This document shows positions 13,538 through 19,298 of a stretch of DNA of 21,902 nt, one piece after another (the stretch's first letter is position 1; every line of letters starts with the position of its first letter). The notes under the pieces are model-generated. The model had not been told where the DNA came from. It saw only the letters and a program-made list of their open reading frames with translations, and did no database searches. Source of the DNA: a virus; IMG/VR virus record IMGVR_UViG_3300042453_001723, positions 1-21,902 of that record; one strand, given 5' to 3'. The translations under genes were made by a program, and so were the position numbers.

Positions 13538-15027
13538 CACGCCCTCCTGCGTCTGACTGCGTAGGGATCCGATACCACGCCCCCAAGTTCGCGGGCAAGT
13601 TCCATCAACTCGTCGTTGACCCGGTCCTTCTCGGTGGTCACCCGAGAGTGGGCGCTCAGGGCGAAGCCGGTCTCGTCGTAAACATGGTCCTCTTGCCTCC
13701 GAGTGGCCGGTCCCTTGTCGGGTTCCAGTTCGTCCAGCGTCAGGCCGGGGCAAGTGCGCCAGAAGTGCTGGCAGTTCTTGGTCACGAAGAACATCGGGTG
13801 GTACGCCCCGTCATTGGCCTGCTCGCCAACGAGATGCTCCACGATGGTCGTGTAGTTGGCCTTCCGATCTCGCCTGCCCTGACGGAGGATGAAGCGCCCT
13901 CCGGTAGCGGTCCTCATGTTGTCCTGCGGGGAGGGACCATCCTGGCTCGCCCACATCTGCGGGTCGGCCACGCGGATGTCCACGGGCGGTAGCTCCATCT
14001 CATGCTCAAGGCGCAGGATCTCCCGCGCCACGGCCCCCGCCGACATCCTCGCCCCCATGTCCGCCTCGCCGTTCCAGCCATACCACTCGGCAAAGCGGAT
14101 CTTCGCGCCCGGAGGGAGGTAGACATCCGGGAAGCCGTCCTTGGCCTTCAGAGTTGCTCCCTCTGATATGCAGTACCATCCAACGGAGAAGGGCTTGGCT
14201 GTGCCCCAGTCCATAGCCATGAGATGGGTCCAATGTCGTGGGGGCTTGAAGCTCCGTACCATGTGCCTCCCCCTGTCGAGCATGGATAGGGCTGCTCCCG
14301 AAACCACATCCCAGTCGCCGTCCCGTAGTGCCTTGGCCCGCTCGGGGGAGAGGGCGGTGAACGATCCTTCATAGCTGTCCACATCCAGGTGCGGGTTGTC
14401 GTCCATCTTCGCGGGGATGTAGATGCTCCTCCAGCCCGGCGAGTTCTTGGTCTTGGTCGTCTTGTCGTGGAAGAAGTGCATCGGCGGGGCTTGTTCGATG
14501 AAGATGTCCCGCAGGAGGTTGTGGGACGGGCCTCCGGGATTGCTGCCGATCACGATGCGGGGGAAGACCTCCTCCTGAGCCGCCTTGTAGCGGCCAAGGC
14601 GCACCCGGGTGCGGAGGAACTTCAACTGATCCGGGAGGAAGAGCGCCCCCTCGTCAATGCCCAGCCAATGCATCTCCGCGCCCTGGTACTTGAAGATGTC
14701 GGCCAAGTCCTCGGCAAAGCAGAACTGGAGGAAGGCGTCGTTGTAGAACGTCAGCTTCCGGTCGGTTTCCTTCCAAATCGCCACCTCGGGAGGGATCGCC
14801 ATCTGCTGGATGGGAATGAGGTGGTTGTCCTTGAGTTCCGGGTAGGTCCGGCGGAAGAGGTAGGCCTGCAAGCCGGGGTTTTGCAGGCAGGAGATGATCC
14901 CATCCATGCGGATCGCATGGCTCTTCCCGCCCCCCGCCGCGCCCCCGTAGAGGACCTGCCTAGCCTTGACCGCGTGGAAGATCCTCTGCTTCTCGCTCGG
15001 CTGGTAGCCCAATGACCATTGCGCCAT
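13537..15027 (-). CDS. terL: Terminase large subunit
   Basis: This 496-residue ATPase-nuclease powers DNA packaging into the head. Walker A is GAAGGGKS at 29-36, Walker B is WLGIDE at 121-126, and the coupling motif is GSNPGG at 161-166. The RNase-H-like nuclease begins with HLMAMDWGTAKPFSVGW (Asp 273), continues with DIRVADPQMW near 350, and ends with an acidic patch RRQEDHVYDE near 463. All core motifs are present, so it should be active. The ATG at 15027 has GGAGA 6 nt upstream and lies 68 nt inside terS, a common coupling. It would dock on the portal encoded further left; the intervening accessory cassette is unusual. Confidence 0.95.
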   Translation of the reverse strand: MAQWSLGYQPSEKQRIFHAVKARQVLYGGAAGGGKSHAIRMDGIISCLQNPGLQAYLFRRTYPELKDNHLIPIQQMAIPPEVAIWKETDRKLTFYNDAFLQFCFAEDLADIFKYQGAEMHWLGIDEGALFLPDQLKFLRTRVRLGRYKAAQEEVFPRIVIGSNPGGPSHNLLRDIFIEQAPPMHFFHDKTTKTKNSPGWRSIYIPAKMDDNPHLDVDSYEGSFTALSPERAKALRDGDWDVVSGAALSMLDRGRHMVRSFKPPRHWTHLMAMDWGTAKPFSVGWYCISEGATLKAKDGFPDVYLPPGAKIRFAEWYGWNGEADMGARMSAGAVAREILRLEHEMELPPVDIRVADPQMWASQDGPSPQDNMRTATGGRFILRQGRRDRKANYTTIVEHLVGEQANDGAYHPMFFVTKNCQHFWRTCPGLTLDELEPDKGPATRRQEDHVYDETGFALSAHSRVTTEKDRVNDELMELARELGGVVSDPYAVRRRRA

Positions 15028-15709
15028 TCGCGCTCTCCGTCACATCGATGACCCCGCGCAAGGCGTCCTTGTCCTCGCGGTTCACCATGATCTCAATCGT
15101 CAGCTTGTCTTCCTTGCCAACGGCCTCGGCCTTGAACTCCGACTTCGCGATCCCCCGCTCCAGCAGCCAAGCCGCCGCGCGCCAGTCCGGGTTCCCCATG
15201 ATCTTCTCGACCAGCGGCTTCGCACTCAGCGCCCTCGCCCGCCGGAAATAGCCCTCAAGACGCGGCTCCTGGTTGCGGTACTTCTGCACCACCCGATCCG
15301 TCAGCCCCGCCGCCTCGCAAGCCAAGGCAACCGGCATCCCACGGGTGATGTTGTGCAAAGCCTCCGCAACCTCCAGCAGCGGAAAAGAAGCCTCATCCCA
15401 CCTAGGCTTCACAATCTTCCCTATGGCCGCCAGCCAAGTCTCCACCGTGCTGGTGTCAGCCGTCCTCGCCTCGGGAACCGTCCCAACAGGCGCAGAGTTC
15501 GTATGCCCCCTTGCTACCAAGGAAGCCGCCCTCTTCTCCCCGTCCCAATCCTCGCTCAATTCCCTCAACCTCCTCCTCGTCACAGGATGCCGCTTGGAGA
15601 TGTACGTCCAAGACGCCCCAGCCTCCCACAGCATCCGCACCACCCCCTCATCCAAGGCAGGCATCCGCTCAGAGGGGAGAGGTTCGGAGTCCTGCACAGT
15701 CAGGGGCAT
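14960..15709 (-). CDS. Terminase small subunit-like protein
   Basis: This 249-residue protein starts MPLTVQDSEPLPSERMPALD and is the first gene of the leftward block. Residues about 20-55 contain VVRMLWEAGASWTYISKRHP followed by VTRRRLRELSEDW, a helix-turn-helix. A second HTH-like unit, ALACEAAGLTDRVVQKYRNQ, lies near 130-150, as in terminase small subunits. The tail LTIEIMVNREDKDALRG precedes the 68-nt overlap with terL. It is inferred to recognise the packaging site and load the large subunit. The ATG at 15709 has no good ribosome binding site and lies inside a 14-bp palindrome; Met16 is an alternative start. Small-subunit identity rests on HTH content and its place before terL. Confidence 0.75.
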   Translation of the reverse strand: MPLTVQDSEPLPSERMPALDEGVVRMLWEAGASWTYISKRHPVTRRRLRELSEDWDGEKRAASLVARGHTNSAPVGTVPEARTADTSTVETWLAAIGKIVKPRWDEASFPLLEVAEALHNITRGMPVALACEAAGLTDRVVQKYRNQEPRLEGYFRRARALSAKPLVEKIMGNPDWRAAAWLLERGIAKSEFKAEAVGKEDKLTIEIMVNREDKDALRGVIDVTESANGAMVIGLPAEREAEDLPRGQG

Positions 15710-15721
15710 ACCCTAGGGTAT
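15708..15721. promoter_or_regulatory. 14-bp perfect palindrome over the terS start codon
   Basis: The sequence ATACCCTAGGGTAT is its own reverse complement and includes the first two bases of the terS start codon (minus-strand ATG at 15709-15707). Seven T's follow on the plus strand (A-tract on the minus strand). A perfect dimer-binding site here would be a natural operator for terS or the whole late operon. On the plus strand, palindrome plus T-tract could also stop transcription from the right. Either reading is inferred. Confidence 0.4.
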
Positions 15722-15856
15722 TTTTTTCTGGTGGAGCCAGCAAGCACCCAGTTAGGCGCGTGGGGGCATGGCCTTCGCGCCCGCGTGTGAGATCGCGAAA
15801 ACCCCAAGCCGGGGGGGTCTCGTCCGCCTGCCGCTCGAAGCCGCCCCCCGCCCCCT

Positions 15857-15965
15857 GATGCCAGCGCCGCTAGCTGCCCGGCCTGTCGCTAGGACGCCAG
15901 CACGCCATGGCCCGCCGCGGTGAGCTACCCGGCCTGTCGCCATGATGCCGGTCGCCATGGGCCGC
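15857..15965. repeat. Imperfect tandem repeat, about 51-nt period
   Basis: AGCTGCCCGGCCTGTCGC at 15872 recurs as AGCTACCCGGCCTGTCGC at 15923 (17 of 18 identical). The downstream part of each unit aligns with one gap (GACGCCAGCACGCCATGG against GATGCCGGTCGCCATGG). A partial third copy (GATGCCAGCGCC) precedes them at 15857. The repeats lie just upstream of terS. They could bind the small terminase subunit or a regulator, but function is unknown. Confidence 0.55.
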
Positions 15966-15982
15966 GATCTGGGCCGGGCCCT

Positions 15983-16010
15983 GCTGCGGTGCGGTAGCTG
16001 CGGTGCGGAA
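15983..16010. repeat. Two tandem 14-nt repeats
   Basis: GCTGCGGTGCGGTA (15983-15996) is followed immediately by GCTGCGGTGCGGAA (15997-16010), 13 of 14 identical. It lies directly after the 51-nt repeat set in the control region and has iteron-like appearance, but only two copies are present. Confidence 0.6.
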
Positions 16011-16338
16011 GGTTAGGAGGCCGAGTTATAGTGTAACGTGGTGGGACAGGGACGGGGACGATTGGGGGTGGAGTGCTTTTCAAGGGTCTCCCGATCCTGC
16101 GTTGTCAGCTACTGTCTGGCGGCACGGGCCGCTATTGGGGCCAGCGCCCCCTAGCGTAGCTCCCCTCTATCTATCCCCTGTAGGACGTAGAGGTAGCGGG
16201 CCTTTGTGGTCCTTTTCTCTACCGCGCCCCCCGCCATCCTCGACCGCCATCCGCCCCTTGCAATGCCCGTGCCAAGATGCGGCCCGAAGCTATGAGCTAG
16301 CGCAAGGCAGGAAACCGACGCCCTTCAACACTAAACAC

Positions 16339-16374
16339 TTGCACCACGCCCATACACTCTATATCACGCGCGTG
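16339..16374 (+). promoter_or_regulatory. Candidate early promoter with palindromic operator
   Basis: TTGCACC (16339-16345) and TCTATATC (16358-16365) are separated by 12 nt. This resembles the Caulobacter vegetative pattern TTGACGS-N10-14-GCTANAWC at 4 of 7 and 7 of 8 positions. A perfect 10-bp palindrome, CACGCGCGTG (16365-16374), lies at the expected transcription start and could be an operator. It is the only promoter-like site close to the first rightward gene (ATG at 16403). The consensus match is from memory. Confidence 0.4.
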
Positions 16375-16376
16375 TA

Positions 16377-16391
16377 GCCGGATGATCCGGC
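16377..16391 (+). promoter_or_regulatory. 15-nt hairpin before the first early gene (copy 1)
   Basis: GCCGGATGATCCGGC folds into a 6-bp stem (GCCGGA/TCCGGC) with loop TGA, ending just before TGGAGGAAAG and the ATG at 16403. An almost identical element precedes the gene at 17410. The outer pair is G-C here and C-G there, a compensatory change that supports a real stem or a two-fold operator. Confidence 0.5.
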
Positions 16392-16402
16392 CTGGAGGAA
16401 AG

Positions 16403-16549
16403 ATGGAAACTAGGACAATCAACCAGCACGATCGCGTAGCTCGGGCGCAGGCGGAAATAGCCGCCACGATCGCAAGCGCGGTTCCGGCAATATCTCGCGC
16501 CGAGGCCTTGGACATGGCCCGTCGCCTCATTGCGGCGCTGCGCCAATGA
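16403..16549 (+). CDS. Small hypothetical protein, first early gene (48 aa)
   Basis: The ORF begins METRTINQHDRVARAQAEIA and ends MARRLIAALRQ. GGAGG lies 5-6 nt before the ATG. It is predicted to be helical and soluble, with no cysteines and no known motif. It is the first gene after the candidate promoter and is followed by an ATGA overlap with a small membrane protein. As a first-transcribed early gene it may be a host-takeover peptide, but this is only positional. Confidence 0.6.
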   Translation: METRTINQHDRVARAQAEIAATIASAVPAISRAEALDMARRLIAALRQ

Positions 16550-16713
16550 GCGCCCTGACCCTCGCCCTGGCCCTAATCGCCCCCGCCCTGATCGCCAGCC
16601 TCTCGCTGCGCTGGGCGGTGGAGGCTTGGCGTCTCGGCGCGCCGTTCATCGCCGCCGGGTTCGCGGCAACTGGCGCTGGCATCGCCGCTTTCGTGATCAA
16701 CGCAATCCTGTAA
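16546..16713 (+). CDS. Small two-helix membrane protein (55 aa)
   Basis: The ORF starts MSALTLALALIAPALIASLS, then LRWAVEAWRLG, then APFIAAGFAATGAGIAAFVI. Two hydrophobic segments (residues about 3-20 and 32-53) flank a short basic turn, so an inner-membrane hairpin is likely. The start overlaps the previous stop by ATGA. Holin-like topology is possible, but the gene lies with early genes and no endolysin is nearby, so a superinfection-exclusion or host membrane-targeting role is equally plausible. Confidence 0.6.
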   Translation: MSALTLALALIAPALIASLSLRWAVEAWRLGAPFIAAGFAATGAGIAAFVINAIL

Positions 16714-16725
16714 GGGGGACAAACC

Positions 16726-17043
16726 ATGTTCACAGTAGGGATTTCCTTTCTCGGGCAATACCGCCCGGCATACTTTGAAGGCGACACGCTTGGCGACGCT
16801 ATCGCCGCAGCCGTTCGTGCCGTCTATCACATGGAAAATTCCGACTTCGAATGGATCATGGAACGCTTGCGCGATGGCGGCGACGAAATGGCCATCAAGC
16901 GGAACTGTTCCGCGTGGAGCGCCGAACATGGATGCCGGGCCGTATCGTTCCGGCGAGGCGCGCATGATCCGTTCCTCGATAGCGTGACGCGGGACATGAC
17001 GCCCGCGCCGGGCCTCGACTATTCGAAAGCGGCAAACCAATGA
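16726..17043 (+). CDS. Hypothetical early protein (105 aa)
   Basis: The ORF starts MFTVGISFLGQYRPAYFEGD and contains TLGDAIAAAVRAVYHMENSD and EWIMERLRDGGDEMAIKRNC. GGGGGAC precedes the ATG. The protein appears to be a small alpha/beta domain with no membrane segment. Two cysteines (about 61 and 70) do not form a known motif. It has good codon structure throughout and is followed by a 24-residue membrane ORF through an ATGA overlap. I do not recognise its family. Confidence 0.65.
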   Translation: MFTVGISFLGQYRPAYFEGDTLGDAIAAAVRAVYHMENSDFEWIMERLRDGGDEMAIKRNCSAWSAEHGCRAVSFRRGAHDPFLDSVTRDMTPAPGLDYSKAANQ

Positions 17044-17114
17044 TCCGCGTCGCCGCCAATCTCGCGCTCTACGTCGTTATCGCGCTGCTGATCTTGGCGC
17101 GCTGCGCCAGCTAG
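17040..17114 (+). CDS. 24-residue single-span membrane micro-protein
   Basis: The ORF MIRVAANLALYVVIALLILA plus RCAS follows the previous gene with an ATGA overlap. One hydrophobic helix spans about residues 5-20, with Arg at both ends. It has no separate ribosome binding site and so would depend on coupling. The next gene has its own GGAGGG. Such peptides are easily missed; support is the overlap and the clean transmembrane profile. Confidence 0.45.
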   Translation: MIRVAANLALYVVIALLILARCAS

Positions 17115-17126
17115 TGGAGGGAAACC

Positions 17127-17318
17127 ATGAAGATTCGCCTCAAAGACGAAACCGGAAAGCCGCACGTATGGGACGTTGCCCGGCGCTTCGGCGCATGGGA
17201 ACTGACTGACCATGACGGCTACTTGCGCATGCTCGAGGCGACATGGCTACAGTCCGTTCCGCGCATCAAACTCTGCGCTGAGAACCACGGGCTGACGCTG
17301 GATCGCGCCATAGACTAG
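17127..17318 (+). CDS. Hypothetical early protein (63 aa)
   Basis: The ORF starts MKIRLKDETGKPHVWDVARR and ends HGLTLDRAID. A strong GGAGGGAAACC precedes the ATG. It is soluble with mixed alpha/beta prediction, and no metal or nucleotide motif is visible. It is followed by the set of alternative hairpins at 17337-17395, so it may be the last gene before a regulated break in the early transcript. Confidence 0.6.
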   Translation: MKIRLKDETGKPHVWDVARRFGAWELTDHDGYLRMLEATWLQSVPRIKLCAENHGLTLDRAID

Positions 17319-17336
17319 CCGCCCCAGCGCCCCGCC

Positions 17337-17395
17337 AGCCCGGACCCGCAATCGCGGGCCGGGCTTAGGGCGTTAGGAAGCCCGGATGGTCCGGG
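17337..17395 (+). promoter_or_regulatory. Mutually exclusive hairpins (attenuator-like) before the gene at 17410
   Basis: Four segments are visible: A AGCCCGG (17337-17343), B CCGGGCTT (17359-17366), C AAGCCCGG (17378-17385), D TCCGGG (17390-17395). A pairs with B, extended by CCCGC/GCGGG around loop AATC (12 bp with one bulged A). B pairs perfectly with C (8 bp, 11-nt loop). C pairs with D (CCCGGA/TCCGGG, loop TGG). A:B plus C:D competes with B:C, as in leader attenuators or riboswitch expression platforms. The SD TTGGAGGG starts 3 nt after D. No U-tract follows A:B. C:D is the second copy of the hairpin at 16377. Confidence 0.5.
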
Positions 17396-17409
17396 TATTG
17401 GAGGGAAGA

Positions 17410-17694
17410 ATGGGTCTTTCGATTGAATGGATTGATGGTGGCGCGTTCGCCTCGCAGGAAGATACGGAACGGGCGCGGAAAGCGGCGTATGAAAGCCTCC
17501 ACAAGGCTGACGTGTATCCATGGGACTATGAAGCGGCGCATCACCTGGCGGACATGGCGCGCGAAGGCGAGGCCGCTTGGGGCGAGCTAGCAAGCGCATG
17601 GCGCGATGCGGAAGACGCCGCGAACATCGCCGCGACCGCCGGATGGAAAGACCCAAATGCTGGCGCGGTTCGCCTTCGCGGCTGGGGGCGCTAA
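17410..17694 (+). CDS. Hypothetical early protein (94 aa)
   Basis: The start is ATG 17410 (MGLSIEWIDGGAFASQEDTE), with GGAGGG 5 nt upstream. An ATG 24 nt earlier lies inside the hairpin and has no ribosome binding site. The protein is acidic and helical, with aromatic and Ala-rich segments (ADVYPWDYEAAHHLADMARE, AAWGELASAWRDAEDAANIA), and no recognised fold. Expression is likely tuned by the alternative hairpins directly upstream. A GCAA-capped hairpin follows it at 17702. Confidence 0.6.
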   Translation: MGLSIEWIDGGAFASQEDTERARKAAYESLHKADVYPWDYEAAHHLADMAREGEAAWGELASAWRDAEDAANIAATAGWKDPNAGAVRLRGWGR

Positions 17695-17701
17695 CGGGCA
17701 G

Positions 17702-17721
17702 GGGGCGCGGCAACGCGCCCC
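17702..17721 (+). terminator. 8-bp GC hairpin with GCAA tetraloop
   Basis: GGGGCGCG and CGCGCCCC pair perfectly around a GCAA (GNRA) loop, 8 nt after the stop of the 94-residue gene. The downstream bases are TATCCCCCG, not a U-tract, so it may act as a stability or processing element rather than a strong terminator. The rest of the gap to 17870 is GC-rich and shows no gene. Confidence 0.5.
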
Positions 17722-17870
17722 TATCCCCCGCCCCAGCCGCCCAATGGACAGGGTCGCCCCATGGCCCTGCCCGTCCACCCCACCCCACACGCGAAAAAGG
17801 CGTTTCCCGCGCGCGAGCAGCCGCCCCTTACATGGGACTGCCGCGAAAGGGGATCGCATCCGAGGGACCA

Positions 17871-18173
17871 ATGACAGAAGAACAGAAGCTATCCGCCATC
17901 GTCGCAGCCGTCGCCGCCGACCAGGGCGTCCCGGCAGAGGCAATCCGTGGAAGGCGCAGAACCCGTGAGGTGCTGCAAGCTAGGCACCTCGCGACTGCCC
18001 TGGCCTACGAGTTCTTGCCAGCCCTGACCGTGCCCGAGATCGCGCAGTTGATGGGGAAGACCCAACACTCCACGGTCGCCAATAGCCTGCGCGTCTGCCG
18101 CAAGCCCAAGGAGGCTGAGATCTATGCGCGCCTGCGCGAGGTGCTGGACCGTGACATCGGACTGCCGCGATAG
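17871..18173 (+). CDS. Stand-alone DnaA domain IV-like DNA-binding protein
   Basis: A 100-residue protein starts at MTEEQKLSAIVAAVAADQGV (GAGGG 5 nt before the ATG). The body matches the C-terminal DnaA-box-binding domain: VPAEAIRGRRRTREVLQARH with the Arg-rich first helix (28-36), ATALAYEFLPALTVPEIAQL, then GKTQHSTVANSLR (62-74), corresponding to the DnaA signature 'H-(S/T)-T-V'. Host DnaA has an AAA+ ATPase upstream; that is absent here, so this protein can bind DnaA-box-like DNA but not drive unwinding by itself. Possible roles are origin recognition for the phage, blocking host initiation or transcription regulation. Confidence 0.82.
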   Translation: MTEEQKLSAIVAAVAADQGVPAEAIRGRRRTREVLQARHLATALAYEFLPALTVPEIAQLMGKTQHSTVANSLRVCRKPKEAEIYARLREVLDRDIGLPR

Positions 18174-18682
18174 GGGGTTGACCGATCCGGGCCGTTGTGT
18201 AGGGTGTGGGAGCCGATGGTTCGTCGCCACCGGCTCCCTGACGTTGCGAGGTTGACCCCTCCAGCGTCGCGGACCATAGCCTCGCACGGCTTGGTCATGC
18301 GGTGTAGATACACCCGTGATCCAAACCATGCAAGGATGGCCGTCCACCGGCTCCGCTCTGCGCCCGATAGGGTTAGACAGCAGGACTGCGGGATCACCTT
18401 GTGCCACCAGAAATGGTCTGCCGGGGAAAGTGATGGATAAAGATCCGATGAACCATGCGGCTGATCGAAAGGTCGCATGGTCACCCGTTAGAGGCTGAGA
18501 GGCCTGGGCTACGAGGAGCAATGGGAGAACCTAACCCGCCCGCCAATGAAAAGTTGGCCCTCGTTTCGATCTGCTGATGCGGCTCCGACCGAATAGCAGA
18601 ATTAGCTCCCCTACTTCAGAGAACACCCTTTGGAGTAGGGGGGCTAACTGCGTCCGCTCACCAACCGAATAGAGGGTTTAAG
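18174..18682 (+). ncRNA. Highly structured non-coding stretch between dnaA-like and HNH genes
   Basis: No convincing ORF occupies these 509 bp, but inverted repeats are dense and ordered. H1 18208-18238 (GGGAGCCG/CGGCTCCC), H2 18240-18268 (GACGTTG/CAGCGTC plus GAGG/CCTC), H3 18272-18296 (GACCA/TGGTC plus AGCC/GGCT), H4 18301-18314 (GGTGTA/TACACC), H5 18406-18417 (ACCA-GAAA-TGGT), H6 18435-18446 (GGAT/ATCC), H7 18452-18481 (ACCATGCG/CGCATGGT), H8 18492-18505, H9 18542-18558, H10 18570-18600 (TCTGCT/AGCAGA) and the long H11. The first four follow each other with 1-4 nt between them. This suggests a folded RNA of about 440 nt ending just before the HNH gene. GGATCACCT at 18391 equals the 16S anti-SD tail. 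I could not match it to a known class. Confidence 0.45.
18602..18647 (+). terminator. 16-bp hairpin just upstream of the HNH gene
   Basis: TTAGCTCCCCTACTTC (18602-18617) pairs with GGAGTAGGGGGGCTAA (18632-18647), all 16 positions with two G-U wobbles. The loop AGAGAACACCCTTT can close further by AGAG/CTTT. It lies 35 nt before the HNH ATG. It may terminate or insulate transcription, or be the 3' domain of the structured RNA. ACCGAATAG occurs on both sides (18588 and 18664). No U-tract follows. Confidence 0.5.
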
Positions 18683-19204
18683 ATGCTGAAAAGACTCAAG
18701 AATTCTGAGCATGAGCATCGCTACCGCATCATCACTTCCCTGGAGCGAGCGGGCTACGATGTGGCGATGTCGAGCAAGCTAGCCGCCAACCCCGCCTTGC
18801 TTGCCGAGATATGCAAGAGGCGCTGGAACCTTCCCGATAGCATCGTGATGCTTGATCCCCTGTCCGTGGACTGGAGAACGGTTGCCGACTACGCGGACCC
18901 GAGCAGCAAGTTGAAAAACAAGTTTCGCGGCAAGAAGCGACGCAATCCGAAGCACAAGAGGAAGGGGTTCTACAACAGCCCTGAGTGGCTTTGCGTCAGG
19001 TACGAGGCACTCAAGAAGCACGGTCGCAGATGCGCCGTGTGTGGCGCGACACCGGCGAACAACGTCCAGATGCACGTTGACCACATCAAGCCGCGCTCGC
19101 TGTACCCCAACCTCCAGCTATCGCTCGACAACCTCCAGATCCTCTGCGCGCCCTGCAACCTGGGCAAGGGCAACAGCGACCAGATCGACTGGCGCGGCAA
19201 GTGA
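18683..19204 (+). CDS. HNH endonuclease
   Basis: A 173-residue protein starts MLKRLKNSEHEHRYRIITSL with GAGGG before the ATG. Residues about 80-96 are very basic (FRGKKRRNPKHKRKG). They lead into YNSPEWLCVRYEALKKHGRR and a McrA-type HNH module: CAVC at 117-120, VDHIKPRS at 132-139 (catalytic His), N150 in LSLDNLQILC, and CAPC at 155-158. The two CxxC pairs bind the structural zinc. The N-terminal 75 residues are not recognised and could bind a specific target. The structured RNA upstream and the isolated position suggest a homing or mobile-type nuclease; a packaging-associated HNH is less likely so far from terL. No RuvC motifs are present. Confidence 0.88.
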   Translation: MLKRLKNSEHEHRYRIITSLERAGYDVAMSSKLAANPALLAEICKRRWNLPDSIVMLDPLSVDWRTVADYADPSSKLKNKFRGKKRRNPKHKRKGFYNSPEWLCVRYEALKKHGRRCAVCGATPANNVQMHVDHIKPRSLYPNLQLSLDNLQILCAPCNLGKGNSDQIDWRGK

Positions 19205-19298
19205 TGCCGGTATGCACCCCCTGCATGACGCCCTGCAATAAACGCAAGACACACATAGCCACAACGTGATACACGGGCGCTGCTTTAGAGGAGGGACC

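Larger units (their letters stand above)
15710..16402. other. Divergent non-coding control region between late and early blocks
   Basis: These 693 bp separate the leftward virion operon from the rightward early genes, and I see no convincing gene on either strand. The region holds the terS palindrome at its left end, a GC-rich segment with two sets of direct repeats (15857-15965 and 15983-16010), and the candidate early promoter and operator at its right end. A weak minus-strand -10-like TATAAC lies at 16030-16025 without a matching -35. Position beside terS makes the repeats candidates for a packaging (pac/cos) recognition site. Both transcription units probably start here. Confidence 0.6.

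Noticed and set aside
16003-16377. 124-residue frame in the control region (GTG start)
   Set aside because: No recognisable domain, Pro/Arg-rich, and it spans the repeats, candidate promoter and operator; a GTG start within the 14-nt tandem repeat lacks a ribosome binding site.
16546-16713. Holin assignment for the two-helix protein
   Set aside because: Topology fits, but there is no endolysin or spanin nearby and the gene is in the early block, so I left it as a membrane protein of unknown role.
17889-18521. 210-residue minus-strand frame across the structured region and the DnaA-like gene
   Set aside because: It is antisense to the DnaA-like gene, has no known motif, and is the only frame that would explain the structured region; its composition is that of a shadow frame.
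18570-18600. Hammerhead ribozyme (CTGATG near a stem)
   Set aside because: The conserved CTGANGA and GAAA core bases are not both present; position after CTGATG is C and the second core segment is GAAT.
18174-18682. Group I or group II intron
   Set aside because: I found no clear P7 pair (GACTA/TAGTC type) and no domain V, and there is no split exon on both sides (the DnaA-like gene is complete). Kept only as a possibility under the structured RNA finding.
18683-19204. IscB/IsrB-type RNA-guided nuclease with upstream guide RNA
   Set aside because: The protein is only 173 residues with an HNH module and no RuvC segments or arginine-rich bridge helix, so it does not fit the IscB or IsrB architecture.
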